A program made the position numbers and the translations under genes. Source: Nocardia coubleae NBRC 108252 (GTDB lineage: Bacteria > Actinomycetota > Actinomycetes > Mycobacteriales > Mycobacteriaceae). From it: a DNA stretch of 64,000 bases. The DNA is taken from NCBI RefSeq assembly GCF_001612805.1, contig NZ_BDBD01000001.1:1-64000 (forward strand). Reading direction: 5' to 3'. Below are positions 54,621 to 62,869 of this stretch, one piece after another. How positions within the stretch are numbered: the stretch's first letter is position 1; each line of letters opens with the position of its first letter. Below the pieces are notes generated by a model. It searched no databases and was not told where the DNA came from. It worked only from the letters and a program-made list of their open reading frames with translations.

Positions 54621-55763
54621 TCAGTTCACCGCGTAGGGGTAGGCGTCGGAACGGTCCTGGAACGACAGGATCCGGGGGTTCTGCACGCGACCGCCTCGAA
54701 TCTCGATGGCGCGGCGAATCGTGTCACTGGCGTCCCACGCGTCGGGACCGGCGAGCACGACCGGGAGGTACTCGAGCAGAGCCTCGGAGTTCTCCCAGGT
54801 CGCCGAGTCCCACAGGAACGACGGGCTGTGGTCGACACCGTAGTAGTGCAGTTCGGTACCCACGGTGAACATGGGGTCGGCGAACGAGGTGGGGCGCGCC
54901 CATTCGAAACCCATCCCCTCGTCGCAGGACACGTCGATGAACAGCGTGCCGCGCGAGAACAGGTCGAGGTCGTCGTTGGTCACGAAAGTCAGGGGTGCCT
55001 CGGTGTCCTGGAACATGCAGTTCACGACAACGTCGTAACCGGCCAGCATCTCCGCGAGCGGTCCCGGTTCCGGTGCCTTCAATGACAACGTACGGCTCGG
55101 GGTGGCCGGGTCGCGCTCGAAGTGCTGCATCCGCACCGAGGCGAAGGGCGAGGCCACCGCGGACACGCTGCGCTGGGTCAGCACCGTCACATCGCTGATG
55201 CCCAGCGCCGACAGCGCCCGCACCGCGCCGCGCGCGGTAGCACCGAAGCTGATCACCGCGGCTCGCATCCGGCGACCGTAATCGCCGGTGACACCACGCA
55301 ATTGGAGAGCGTGCAGCACCGAGCAGTAGCCGGCGAGCTCGTTGTTCTTGTGGAAGACGTGGACGCTGAACACGCCTGCCTTCGTCCAGTGATTCATCGC
55401 TTCCCACGCGATCAGGGTCAGCTCCCGATCGATGGCCAGCTGAGTGATTCGCGCGTCCTGCACACAGTGCGGCCAGCCCCACACGATCGTTCCGGGCCGC
55501 ATCTGCTCGAGGTCTTCGGCCAGCGGTTTGGCCAGCAGCAGCACGTCGCATTCGGCGAAAAGCTCTTCGCGGGTGCGGAACCCGGCCACCTGCGGAACGA
55601 GTGCCTCGTCGGAGTAACCGAAACGATCACCATAGCCACGTTCGAGAAAGATCTGCCCGCGCAGTCCTGGGTCGATGCGGTCGAGGTGGGCCGGATGGAT
55701 GGCCAGCCGATGCTCGTTTTCCTTGCGGGAGGTCGCGACGACGCCGACGGTCAGGTCTTTCAC
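54621..55763 (-). CDS. Alanine dehydrogenase/PNT-family enzyme, N5-(carboxyethyl)ornithine synthase-like
   Basis: 380 aa. The N-terminal half has S-R-K-E-N-E-H-R-L-A-I-H-P, like alanine dehydrogenase and CEO synthase. The NAD(P)-binding region (V-I-S-F-G-A-T-A-R-G-A-V-R-A-L, ~residues 173-187) matches CEO synthase better than Ald, as do W-G-W-P-H-C-V-Q-D, A-W-E-A-M-N-H-W and the late Y-G-V-D-H-S-P-S. It would reductively couple pyruvate, or another 2-oxo acid, to an amino acid. It stands alone on the minus strand. Confidence 0.75.
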   Translation of the reverse strand: MKDLTVGVVATSRKENEHRLAIHPAHLDRIDPGLRGQIFLERGYGDRFGYSDEALVPQVAGFRTREELFAECDVLLLAKPLAEDLEQMRPGTIVWGWPHCVQDARITQLAIDRELTLIAWEAMNHWTKAGVFSVHVFHKNNELAGYCSVLHALQLRGVTGDYGRRMRAAVISFGATARGAVRALSALGISDVTVLTQRSVSAVASPFASVRMQHFERDPATPSRTLSLKAPEPGPLAEMLAGYDVVVNCMFQDTEAPLTFVTNDDLDLFSRGTLFIDVSCDEGMGFEWARPTSFADPMFTVGTELHYYGVDHSPSFLWDSATWENSEALLEYLPVVLAGPDAWDASDTIRRAIEIRGGRVQNPRILSFQDRSDAYPYAVN

Positions 55764-56004
55764 AGTTGCTTCACCTGGTGAGCCTACCCGCTGCCTTCAA
55801 CCCGGCCCGATCGGGTCGATGCATCGAGCCCGCCGAGACCGGTCCCCCGTCCGTCTTGCGGGTTTCGGGGCGAGCGTCGTATCGTGGCCGCAATCCGATC
55901 GGTGCTCTCCAGGAATACAGTCGCAGTGTGGGAGCCCCGCCTCATCTGAGGAGGCGTGGAGTGGGCGGCGTGATGACGCACACCCATCTCCCGTGGAGGA
56001 TTCC

Positions 56005-56853
56005 ATGCATATCGGTCTCGGCCTTCCCATCGCCGATCCCAGCACGCTGCCCGAATGGGCTGTCCGTGCCGAAGCCGCCGGCTTCGCCACCCTCGGACTG
56101 CTCGACCGGCTGGTCTACGACAACCCCGAACCGCTGGTCACCTTGGCGGTGCTCGCTGGCCGCACCACTCGTATCCGCTTGCAGACCGAGGTGCTCGTCG
56201 CACCGCTGCGTGAGCCCGCGCTGCTCGCGAAACAGGTCGCGACGCTCGATCGGATGTCCGGTGGTCGCTTCGTGCTCGGCCTCGGTGTCGGCGGTCGCGA
56301 CGACGATCACGAGGCGAGCGCCACCGATATCCGCAGCCGCGGCCGCCGTATGGACGAACAGCTCGCCCTCATGCGCCGGTTGTGGTCCGGTGACCGATTC
56401 AGTGACAGCTGCGGGCCCATCGGTCCGTCACCGACCAGACCGACGGGCCCTGAACTGCTGTTCGGCGGCTTCCAGCCCGCCGCGATCGACCGCGTCGGCC
56501 GCTGGGGTGGCGGGTTCCTCGCCGCTGCCGCGCCGTCCTGGGCAGGCAGACTCTTCGAGCTGGCTCGCGAATCCTGGAGCAGCCACGGCCGTTACGGCTC
56601 ACCACGCATCGTCGCCCAGCTCAACGTAGTCCTCGGTCCGCAGCCAGTGGTCGATCAGGCCCGCGCCGCCGTCCTCGACTACTACGAGTTCAGCGGCCGT
56701 GCCGGCTACATGGCCGACGGCATGCTCACCACTGCCGACCGAATCGGTTCCGCCATCAGGCAATTCGAGGACCTCGGCGCCGACGAAGTCATGCTGTATT
56801 GCTACGGCACCGATCCCGACCAGATCGATCGTCTCGCCGACGCCGTGCTCTGA
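56005..56853 (+). CDS. Luciferase-like (LLM class) flavin-dependent oxidoreductase
   Basis: 282 aa from the ATG at 56005, with GGAGG 6 bp upstream. TIM-barrel signatures: H-I-G-L-G-L-P at the start, R-I-R-L-Q-T-E-V-L-V-A-P-L-R, L-D-R-M-S-G-G-R-F-V-L-G-L-G-V-G-G-R-D-D-D, and a C-terminal D-E-V-M-L-Y-C-Y. It uses FMNH2 or F420 to oxidise or reduce a small substrate, unknown here. A strong hairpin follows the stop. Confidence 0.9.
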   Translation: MHIGLGLPIADPSTLPEWAVRAEAAGFATLGLLDRLVYDNPEPLVTLAVLAGRTTRIRLQTEVLVAPLREPALLAKQVATLDRMSGGRFVLGLGVGGRDDDHEASATDIRSRGRRMDEQLALMRRLWSGDRFSDSCGPIGPSPTRPTGPELLFGGFQPAAIDRVGRWGGGFLAAAAPSWAGRLFELARESWSSHGRYGSPRIVAQLNVVLGPQPVVDQARAAVLDYYEFSGRAGYMADGMLTTADRIGSAIRQFEDLGADEVMLYCYGTDPDQIDRLADAVL

Positions 56854-56862
56854 CGGCAGTGC

Positions 56863-56898
56863 CCGAGCGCCGTGAAGACTCCGGGTCACGGCGCTCGG
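56863..56898 (+). terminator. Perfect 13-bp hairpin after the LLM oxidoreductase gene
   Basis: CCGAGCGCCGTGA (56863-56875) and TCACGGCGCTCGG (56886-56898) pair fully around a 10-base loop, 9 bp after the stop. No U-tract. Confidence 0.8.
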
Positions 56899-56938
56899 AC
56901 ACCCTCGATGTCCTGCCGGACGGATACCATGCGACAGC

Positions 56939-57295
56939 ATGTGTACCTATGCGTTCGTGCACCACAAGCTGCGCTGGGTATGCGTCCCGTGTCGGTTGTC
57001 GTTCAAACGTCACCCGTCGAAAGACGGTGTGCCGCATCGTTGTCCGCGGTGTAAACGGCCGATGTCGTGCGGGGGGCGTGATTTCGCCGCGCCTGCGCGC
57101 CGTGATGTCGACGGATGGTCGGTGGTCGGCGTCGTGATCGGCGAAGGACTGCGGTACGAGGGTTTCGAGCCGTGCGGGTGCGGGCGTGAACCGAAATTCC
57201 GGCCGCGCACTCGTGCCCAGGTGCGGGCACGAAAAGCCTTCGCCGCTCGATACGGGATTACACTGGGTGAAGCGCTCGGCCGCCGAGAACTATGA
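56939..57295 (+). CDS. Small zinc-ribbon protein
   Basis: 118 aa. Cysteine pairs C-V-P-C-R-L-S-F-K-R (Cys15, Cys18) and C-P-R-C-K-R-P-M (Cys35, Cys38) form a zinc ribbon, followed by a third cluster (C-G-C). The stretch G-G-R-D-F-A-A-P-A-R-R-D-V-D-G-W is shared, as I recall, with small actinobacterial proteins sometimes misannotated as deoxyxylulose-phosphate synthase. The basic C-terminus (P-R-T-R-A-Q-V-R-A-R-K-A-F) suggests nucleic-acid binding. Function unknown. Confidence 0.72.
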   Translation: MCTYAFVHHKLRWVCVPCRLSFKRHPSKDGVPHRCPRCKRPMSCGGRDFAAPARRDVDGWSVVGVVIGEGLRYEGFEPCGCGREPKFRPRTRAQVRARKAFAARYGITLGEALGRREL

Positions 57296-57346
57296 CGGCA
57301 CCGCGGACCTCGCTCGGGTATGGCCGACGCGAGCCGGAGAGGGACT

Positions 57347-57559
57347 CTAGCGTTGCGGGTCGTCGTCGGACCGGTGGTGTGCGGGGGCGAGGAAGGTCGG
57401 GAACTGGTGACCGGTGGTGGTCGGTGTTGCCGTCGTTGGTTCGTTGTGGTGGGGGGTGCTGAACAACGGGACAGCGTTCGAAGAGACGGCGAGTTCTACC
57501 TCGTCGGTGCGGGCGGGTTCCGGAGGACGGCCGGACGTGCGCGGGTGTAGGTCGGTCAT
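57347..57559 (-). CDS. Possible 70-aa hydrophilic peptide
   Basis: ATG at 57559 with a strong AGGGGG Shine-Dalgarno 6 bp upstream. The product is Thr/Pro/His-rich with no signal peptide, membrane helix or cysteine; a short hydrophobic patch (E-L-A-V-S-S-N-A-V-P-L-F) lies in the middle. It is divergent from the nitroreductase gene. A small unstructured protein or peptide precursor is possible, but composition bias from GC-rich DNA cannot be excluded. Confidence 0.35.
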   Translation of the reverse strand: MTDLHPRTSGRPPEPARTDEVELAVSSNAVPLFSTPHHNEPTTATPTTTGHQFPTFLAPAHHRSDDDPQR

Positions 57560-57733
57560 GGATTCCCCCTGGGAGTGGCTTCGAGCCGTGGTGACACCGA
57601 GCATAGCGACGACCTCCGACAACCTCTGTATGGTCGCATGCCCGTCCGGTTTCCCTCGGTTCAGGACGGTCGGACCGTCCGAACTGCGGGCGTGCCCGGG
57701 AAGGTCGGGCCCGCTCGAGTGGTTGCCTTTCGT

Positions 57734-58318
57734 GTGACCGTCCACGCTCCCGCCCTGCACCCCTTCGTCCTCGAGCGCTACAGCCCCAACGGTTTCCGCC
57801 GTGACCACACGCTGTCGTCGGCCGAGGTCAGCTCGCTGTTCGAAGCTGCCCGGCGCGCGCCCTCGGCTGGCAATTCGCAACCGTGGCGGGTCATCGCCGC
57901 TGTGCGCGGGGACGCTGTTCATCGGCGGCTCGCCGGTTTTCTCGCCCGAAGTTCCGCGGCGTGGGCGCCGGATGCGAGCCTCCTCGTCGCCAACCTCGTG
58001 CAGCGGCGGGTGGAGGACACCGAATTCGAGTACTCCGAGTTCGCCGACTACGACCTCGGACAGGCCGTGGCGCACCTGACCTTTCAGGCACACGAACTCG
58101 GACTCCAGGTGCATCAGTTCCGGGCATTCGACCGGGACGGACTGCACCACGAGTTCGCGTTGCCCGATCATTGGGAGATCGCGACGATGGCGGCCGTCGG
58201 GCTGCCGGTCGGTGACGCCACTGGTACGGATCGTCTACGTAAACCGCTGAACGACATCATGTGGACAGTCGCGAACATTGTTTCGCAGCAAGCACAATCC
58301 GGAGCTGCCGAGGAGTGA
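57734..58318 (+). CDS. Nitroreductase family protein
   Basis: 194 aa from a GTG at 57734; an in-frame ATG at 57638 is an alternative. FMN-binding signature R-R-A-P-S-A-G-N-S-Q-P-W-R near residue 40, then D-L-G-Q-A-V-A-H-L-T-F-Q-A-H-E-L-G-L-Q-V-H-Q in the dimer helix and M-A-A-V-G-L-P-V-G. It would be an FMN, NAD(P)H-dependent reductase of nitro, quinone or enone compounds. It ends at a strong bidirectional terminator. Confidence 0.85.
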   Translation: MTVHAPALHPFVLERYSPNGFRRDHTLSSAEVSSLFEAARRAPSAGNSQPWRVIAAVRGDAVHRRLAGFLARSSAAWAPDASLLVANLVQRRVEDTEFEYSEFADYDLGQAVAHLTFQAHELGLQVHQFRAFDRDGLHHEFALPDHWEIATMAAVGLPVGDATGTDRLRKPLNDIMWTVANIVSQQAQSGAAEE

Positions 58319-58334
58319 TCGTGTCACACCGGCG

Positions 58335-58370
58335 ACGCCCTCGAGGAAGATGAGATCTCCTCGAGGGCGT
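58335..58370. terminator. Perfect 13-bp bidirectional hairpin
   Basis: ACGCCCTCGAGGA (58335-58347) and TCCTCGAGGGCGT (58358-58370) pair fully around a 10-base loop between the convergent nitroreductase and monooxygenase genes. Confidence 0.8.
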
Positions 58371-58419
58371 GCACAGCACGATCAGCTCCACTCGGTGCTG
58401 ATCGCGCGGATCGACGCCA

Positions 58420-59955
58420 CTATCCCGTTCGGCACGGTTCGTCGTGTGGACGTGGTTGCGGGGCGCCCGAGAGCCCTCCCCGTGAGTCCGGCACCGTGAA
58501 CGAGAGGGCCGGGTTGTTTCCGGTGAGCGCCTTTCCGAAGGCGGCTACCGTCCCCGGCCAAGCATTGGTGACGGTGCCGTCGGCCGTTTTCCACCAGGTG
58601 GTTGCCTTGCCGTCGCGCCAGACGGTGCGGTCGAGCGCGTCGTCGAGGTGGTTCAGGTAGGTCGCCATCGCCTGTTCGGTGACCTCGATCGGTTCGCGCA
58701 GGCGGGCGCTGAGTGCCAGGCAGCGCATGATGTAGCGGACCTGGTGTTGTTTGACGGCGGGGTTGCTGTTGGTCGGGGTGAACGAGTGCGGGCCCGCGAT
58801 CAGGTAGAGATTGGGAAAGCCGGGAACGGCCAGTCCGTAGAAGGCGGTCGGGCGGCCCTCGGTTCGCCACCGGTCGTGCAGTTCGACACCACCCCGGCCA
58901 CGGACCCGGACGCCGTCGAGGAACTCCCGGGCGCGGAAGCCGGTGGCCAGGACGATGAGGTCGGCGCGGCGTTCGATGCCGTCGACGGTGCGGATACCGT
59001 CCGGGACGATCCGGTCGATCGGGTCGGTGACGAGTTCTACGTGGGGCTCGGTGAGCGCGCGGTAGTACCCGCTGTCGATGAGGATGCGCTTCTCCCCGAT
59101 CCGGTGGTCCGGGGTGAGCGTTCGGCGCAGCTCCGGATCGCGCACCTGGCGGCGAAGATGTTCCCGCGCAACCAATTCCAGCGCCTTGGCCGACCACCCG
59201 GCATGAGTGGTCGGGGCCAGCACCAGGTCGGCGGCGCGGTACAGTCCGGCGCGGTACAAGCCGTGCAGGCCGGGTATGTGGGTCAGTGCCCACCGCGACA
59301 TCGCTCCGAACGATGCGGCGGGCTTGGGCAGTACCCACGACGGGCTCCGCTGGTAGACGGTGACCGACGAAGCGGTGCGAGCCAGCTCCGGAATCATCTG
59401 TGCCGCCGAGGATCCGGTACCGACCACGGCGATGTGTCCGGTGAGGTCGGCCGTGTGATCCCAGCGCGCGGAGTGGAACATCGGGCCACCGAAGGTGTCG
59501 GCTCCGCGCAGCTGTGCGACAGCGGGCCGGTGCAGCTGGCCGACCGCCCACACCACCGCTCTGGTGCGGATCTGGTCTCCCGCCGACGTGGTCAGCGACC
59601 AGGTGCGGTCGGCGTCGCGGTAATCGGCGCCCACCACGGCGGTGTCGCAGCGCAGATGAGGACGCAGCCCGTGCCGGTCGGTGATCGCACCCAGGTAGGA
59701 CAGGATCGCTTGCGCGTCGGGGTAGCGCACCCGGGGGTCACGGTAGGGGTCGAAGGCGAGCGAATACAGGTGTGCGGGCACGTCGCAGGAACAGCCCGGA
59801 TAGGTGTTCTCCCGCCACACACCGCCGACCTCGGGCCCCTCCTCGAGGATCAGGAAGTTCCGCACGCCTGCCTCTTTGAGTTCCCATGCCATGGTGAGCC
59901 CACCGAACCCGGCCCCTACGACGACGACCTCGTATTCGACACTGTGTCCGGTCAT
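58420..59955 (-). CDS. Flavin-containing (Baeyer-Villiger-type) monooxygenase
   Basis: 511 aa from the ATG at 59955, which overlaps the acyl-CoA-oxidase-like stop as ATGA. FAD motif V-V-V-G-A-G-F-G-G-L near residue 10, then W-R-E-N-T-Y-P-G-C-S-C-D-V-P and A-V-V-G-T-G-S-S-A-A-Q (NADPH motif, ~170). A BVMO-like fingerprint region (F-H-S-A-R-W-D-H) precedes the latter. It oxygenates a ketone or heteroatom substrate with NADPH and O2. Coupled translation with the acyl-CoA oxidase suggests consecutive steps. Confidence 0.87.
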   Translation of the reverse strand: MTGHSVEYEVVVVGAGFGGLTMAWELKEAGVRNFLILEEGPEVGGVWRENTYPGCSCDVPAHLYSLAFDPYRDPRVRYPDAQAILSYLGAITDRHGLRPHLRCDTAVVGADYRDADRTWSLTTSAGDQIRTRAVVWAVGQLHRPAVAQLRGADTFGGPMFHSARWDHTADLTGHIAVVGTGSSAAQMIPELARTASSVTVYQRSPSWVLPKPAASFGAMSRWALTHIPGLHGLYRAGLYRAADLVLAPTTHAGWSAKALELVAREHLRRQVRDPELRRTLTPDHRIGEKRILIDSGYYRALTEPHVELVTDPIDRIVPDGIRTVDGIERRADLIVLATGFRAREFLDGVRVRGRGGVELHDRWRTEGRPTAFYGLAVPGFPNLYLIAGPHSFTPTNSNPAVKQHQVRYIMRCLALSARLREPIEVTEQAMATYLNHLDDALDRTVWRDGKATTWWKTADGTVTNAWPGTVAAFGKALTGNNPALSFTVPDSRGGLSGAPQPRPHDEPCRTG

Positions 59956-61805
59956 GCCCGCACCTGCCCGGTGATCGAGCGCAGCGCCTCGCCGAACGGC
60001 GCGGTCTTCCCGCCCGCCCAGGTCTCCCACCACCGCAGGTAGTCCGGCGACGCCATCGGCGCGTCGAAAGGCTCGAGTTCGATGTCGAAGCCGTCGACCA
60101 GAAGATTCAGATGCGCACCGAGATGGTCGATGCCACAACGCAATTCCTCGTGCACGCGGTGGGCGTGCCGGGGTGTCAGCTGTCCGTGGGCAGCGAACCA
60201 GGTGCCGTGCGCGCGGATTCGCTCCAGCGCGTACACCACGCAGGCGGACTCGAGCAGGTGGCGGGCCGATGCGTCGTCGGCCGTGACGCAGGCCTGGAAC
60301 AACGCGGTGGCGGCGAGCCTTTCGCTGGTGGCGGCGGCGAGCTCGACGGCGGCGGTATCGCCGTCGACCGCGGTGCTCGCGACGGCGATGTCACCACGGC
60401 GCAGTGCGGCGGCGAGCGCCGACTCCCGCTCGGCGAGCATGCGGATGTACCAGGGCAGAAGGTCCGGCGTGGCAGGCAGCGTCAGGGCGGTCTCCGCGCG
60501 GGCGATGAGGTGTCCGGCCTGCTTCCAGAGCAGCTGGGACTCGCCCTCGGCGGTGATGATGCCTTCGGTGTTGCCGATCCAGTCGATGATCCAGTTGGTG
60601 CGCAGCGATCCCTGCGCCGCACTGCGCTGACGGCAGGTCAGCAGCACGTCGTGGGCGGTGTAGGCCAGCAACGGTTTGGCCAGCATCGACCACAGCGCGG
60701 AGAAGGGTTCGGCGGCGGCCACGCGCAGGTCCTGGATGCGGCGGCCGAGGATGCTGCTGGCGTAGGTCGAGGCCAGTGCGGAGACCAGATCACGGCGAAC
60801 CGTTCCCCGGTCGGCCATCGAGGTCCGGCCGCCCGGGCGACGCTGATCGGCGTAGTTCACCGTCACCGCCAGCGCCGCACGCGCACCGGCGGCAGCCGCG
60901 CCTGCCAAGTCCAGCCTGCCCTCCCCCAAAGCCGTGATCGCGCGGTGAAAGCGTTGCCGCACCGGAACTTCCGATTCGATTCCAGCAGCGCCGAGCACGG
61001 CCCACCGGCCGCCGAGCAGTGCGTCGGCCGGGACGAACACCGCGTCGAACCGGATCAGCGCGTGATCCATCGGCGCCCAGCCCTTATCGGGCAGCGGCGC
61101 GACATTCAGACCGGGCACGAGGCCCTGCCCGGTACGCAACCTCAGCAGGAAGGGCAGCACGCCTTCGTCGCGACCATGTGCGATCAGGCGGGCGGTGACC
61201 ACACCCGTCTTGCGGGTGGTCGGATCAGCCATGTTCGGCATGAACTTCCAGCTCGCGGTACCGGGCGAGTCGAGCCAGAACCCACCACGGGCGCCGTCCC
61301 AGGTGGCGGTGGTCTGCTGGTCGGCGCCGTTGGTGCCACCGAGCTCGGTCAGCAGCAACAGGCCGATCGCCTCCCCGGTGTCGAGCTCGGCGAGCAGTTC
61401 CCGCTGGTACGCCGAACCATTGCCGAGTGCGGTGATCGCCCCGATCGCCAAGTCGAGGTGGCCGGTGAGCACGGGCAACAGGTGCGGGGCGTAGACAGCC
61501 GCCCACTCGCACAGCGCACCGCGCAACCGGGGGTCGGCGGCGATGGCCGTTGCCGATCCACCGAGGACCGCGATCGTCGCGCGCAGCAGATCCGGTGCCA
61601 GCGCGGCTTCGGCCGAGGAGGTGAGTCCCGATCGTGGCCGGTCGTTCAGGGCGATGGTCGCGGCGCGCACCCGGCGGTGCGTCGCACGCGAATCGCCGAG
61701 AATCGCCGTTCGCAACGACTCGACCGTCGGGTCGGCCGGTGCCGTGAGCGGCCGATGGGCCGAATCCGGGCACACGGGAACAACAGGAACATCTAGTGTG
61801 GTCAC
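59952..61805 (-). CDS. Acyl-CoA oxidase/dehydrogenase-like flavoprotein
   Basis: 617 aa from a GTG at 61805 (GGGAGAG 8 bp upstream); upstream frame extensions look non-coding. The size and two-part layout match acyl-CoA oxidases: L-L-L-L-T-E-L-G-G-T-N-G-A-D at the FAD loop, N-Y-A-D-Q-R-R-P-G-G at the centre, and a long helical C-terminal half ending in G-T-W-F-A-A-H-G and L-L-V-D-G-F-D. It would oxidise an acyl-CoA to enoyl-CoA, likely passing electrons to O2. First gene of the coupled pair with the monooxygenase. Confidence 0.78.
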   Translation of the reverse strand: MTTLDVPVVPVCPDSAHRPLTAPADPTVESLRTAILGDSRATHRRVRAATIALNDRPRSGLTSSAEAALAPDLLRATIAVLGGSATAIAADPRLRGALCEWAAVYAPHLLPVLTGHLDLAIGAITALGNGSAYQRELLAELDTGEAIGLLLLTELGGTNGADQQTTATWDGARGGFWLDSPGTASWKFMPNMADPTTRKTGVVTARLIAHGRDEGVLPFLLRLRTGQGLVPGLNVAPLPDKGWAPMDHALIRFDAVFVPADALLGGRWAVLGAAGIESEVPVRQRFHRAITALGEGRLDLAGAAAAGARAALAVTVNYADQRRPGGRTSMADRGTVRRDLVSALASTYASSILGRRIQDLRVAAAEPFSALWSMLAKPLLAYTAHDVLLTCRQRSAAQGSLRTNWIIDWIGNTEGIITAEGESQLLWKQAGHLIARAETALTLPATPDLLPWYIRMLAERESALAAALRRGDIAVASTAVDGDTAAVELAAATSERLAATALFQACVTADDASARHLLESACVVYALERIRAHGTWFAAHGQLTPRHAHRVHEELRCGIDHLGAHLNLLVDGFDIELEPFDAPMASPDYLRWWETWAGGKTAPFGEALRSITGQVRA

Positions 61806-62422
61806 AGCAGCGCTCTCCCAGTGTCTGCGTTGCTCCGCGCGGCGGTGGCGACCGCCACGCAGAGCTCTTTCGGGTGTCTCCCCGTGCTCGCGGGGAGGCA
61901 CCCGATCCGATGTCCGGGGAGAATCCGCACCAGCACAACGGCGCGGCCCCGGTCCTGTACACGAACGACCGACCGCGGCGGCGGCCCACGGCCACACGGA
62001 ATGCCCTTCGGGGCAGTAGAATTGAGCACACCCATACCGTCGGACTCCTCCATGACTCCGGACACAGCCGAACACTGATCGCCTGCCTCCGGGTCCGGGG
62101 TTTGCTCTCCGTCCGGCGCGCGCAACCGCAATCATCCAGCAATCGCTACCCTGGATCAGGTGTGTCGCGGTCGAGTCGGGGTGTCGTCCCGATCAGCGGC
62201 GGCGTGGGGGTTGACCAGCGGGAATGATGACGCGTCAGCGAATGCGGGCGTGCGCGATCGACCTTCGGCCGTGAACCGGCTCGTGCGATGGGCACCCGAA
62301 TACCACTGACCGACGACCATCAATGGACGTGCATTCCCGAACCGCTCGGCGCCTGCGGGAAATACGATCGTGCTCGGTCGCGTCCACCGGGGTGCGATGC
62401 CGGGAGCTGTTGGGAGACAAGC
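61806..62422. other. 617-bp divergent intergenic region with large hairpin
   Basis: It lies between the acyl-CoA-oxidase-like gene (minus) and the Nudix gene (plus) and should hold both promoters. The minus strand carries an open frame ending at 61802 as a GTGA overlap with the oxidase start; from an ATG near 62032 it would encode ~76 residues with GGAGGAG upstream, but codon use is unconvincing. The plus-strand frame upstream of the Nudix GTG also looks non-coding. No other feature was recognised. Confidence 0.5.
61872..61903. repeat. 13-bp hairpin resembling a lone type I-E CRISPR repeat
   Basis: GGGTGTCTCCCCG (61872-61884), loop TGCTCG, CGGGGAGGCACCC (61891-61903), with one T-G mismatch. 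The C-T-C-C-C-C-G ... C-G-G-G-G-A-G core resembles actinobacterial I-E repeats, but no second copy is found at spacer distance and no cas gene is present. It lies about 67 bp upstream of the acyl-CoA-oxidase-like start, so a 5'-leader regulatory role is possible. Confidence 0.5.
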
Positions 62423-62869
62423 GTGGTCGAACGGTTTCGGAGCGTGGTGGATGTGCATCTGGTCTTGGTGCGCGACGGGAAGTTGTTGTGGTCGCGGCGG
62501 TCGAACACCGGATTCGCCGATGGGCAGCTGGGATTGGTGGCCGGGCACCTCGAAGAGGGCGAGGACGTGGTCGAGACAGCCATTCGGGAGGCCGAGGAGG
62601 AAGTGGGGATCCGGTTACGCCCCGAGGATCTGACGTGCGTGCACGTCATGCAGCACCGGTACGGAAATCAGCCGCACAGAGTGGGGTTCTTCTTCCGCGC
62701 CGAACGGTGGGACGACGACGTGGTCAACCGCGAACCGCACAAGTGCTCCGAGCTGACATGGCGGCAGATGAGCGAGATTCCCGGCGACGCGATCGCCTAT
62801 CAGGTGGCGGCGATGCGCCGGATCGCCGACGGCGAGAGTTTCAGCGTGTACGCGACGGACGGGCGATGA
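62423..62869 (+). CDS. Nudix hydrolase
   Basis: 148 aa from the GTG at 62423 (GGGAG 7 bp upstream). Nudix box at residues ~39-61: G-H-L-E-E-G-E-D, then R-E-A-E-E-E-V-G-I, with all metal-binding Glu present. It hydrolyses a nucleoside diphosphate derivative; the specific substrate is unknown. Its 3' end overlaps the convergent methyltransferase gene by 29 bp. Confidence 0.9.
   Translation: MVERFRSVVDVHLVLVRDGKLLWSRRSNTGFADGQLGLVAGHLEEGEDVVETAIREAEEEVGIRLRPEDLTCVHVMQHRYGNQPHRVGFFFRAERWDDDVVNREPHKCSELTWRQMSEIPGDAIAYQVAAMRRIADGESFSVYATDGR

Noticed and set aside
54320..54868. Plus-strand frame continuing past 54620 to 54868
   Set aside because: Beyond 54620 it is antisense to the CEO-synthase-like gene and turns into Arg/Gly/Ser-rich shadow sequence.
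61861..61940. CRISPR array
   Set aside because: Only one repeat-like unit exists, with no second copy within 100 bp and no cas genes in the window.
61802..62032. Minus-strand ~76-aa ORF with GTGA overlap to the acyl-CoA-oxidase-like gene
   Set aside because: Despite GGAGGAG upstream, third-position composition and residue content are not gene-like, and the large hairpin runs through it; mentioned only under the intergenic entry.
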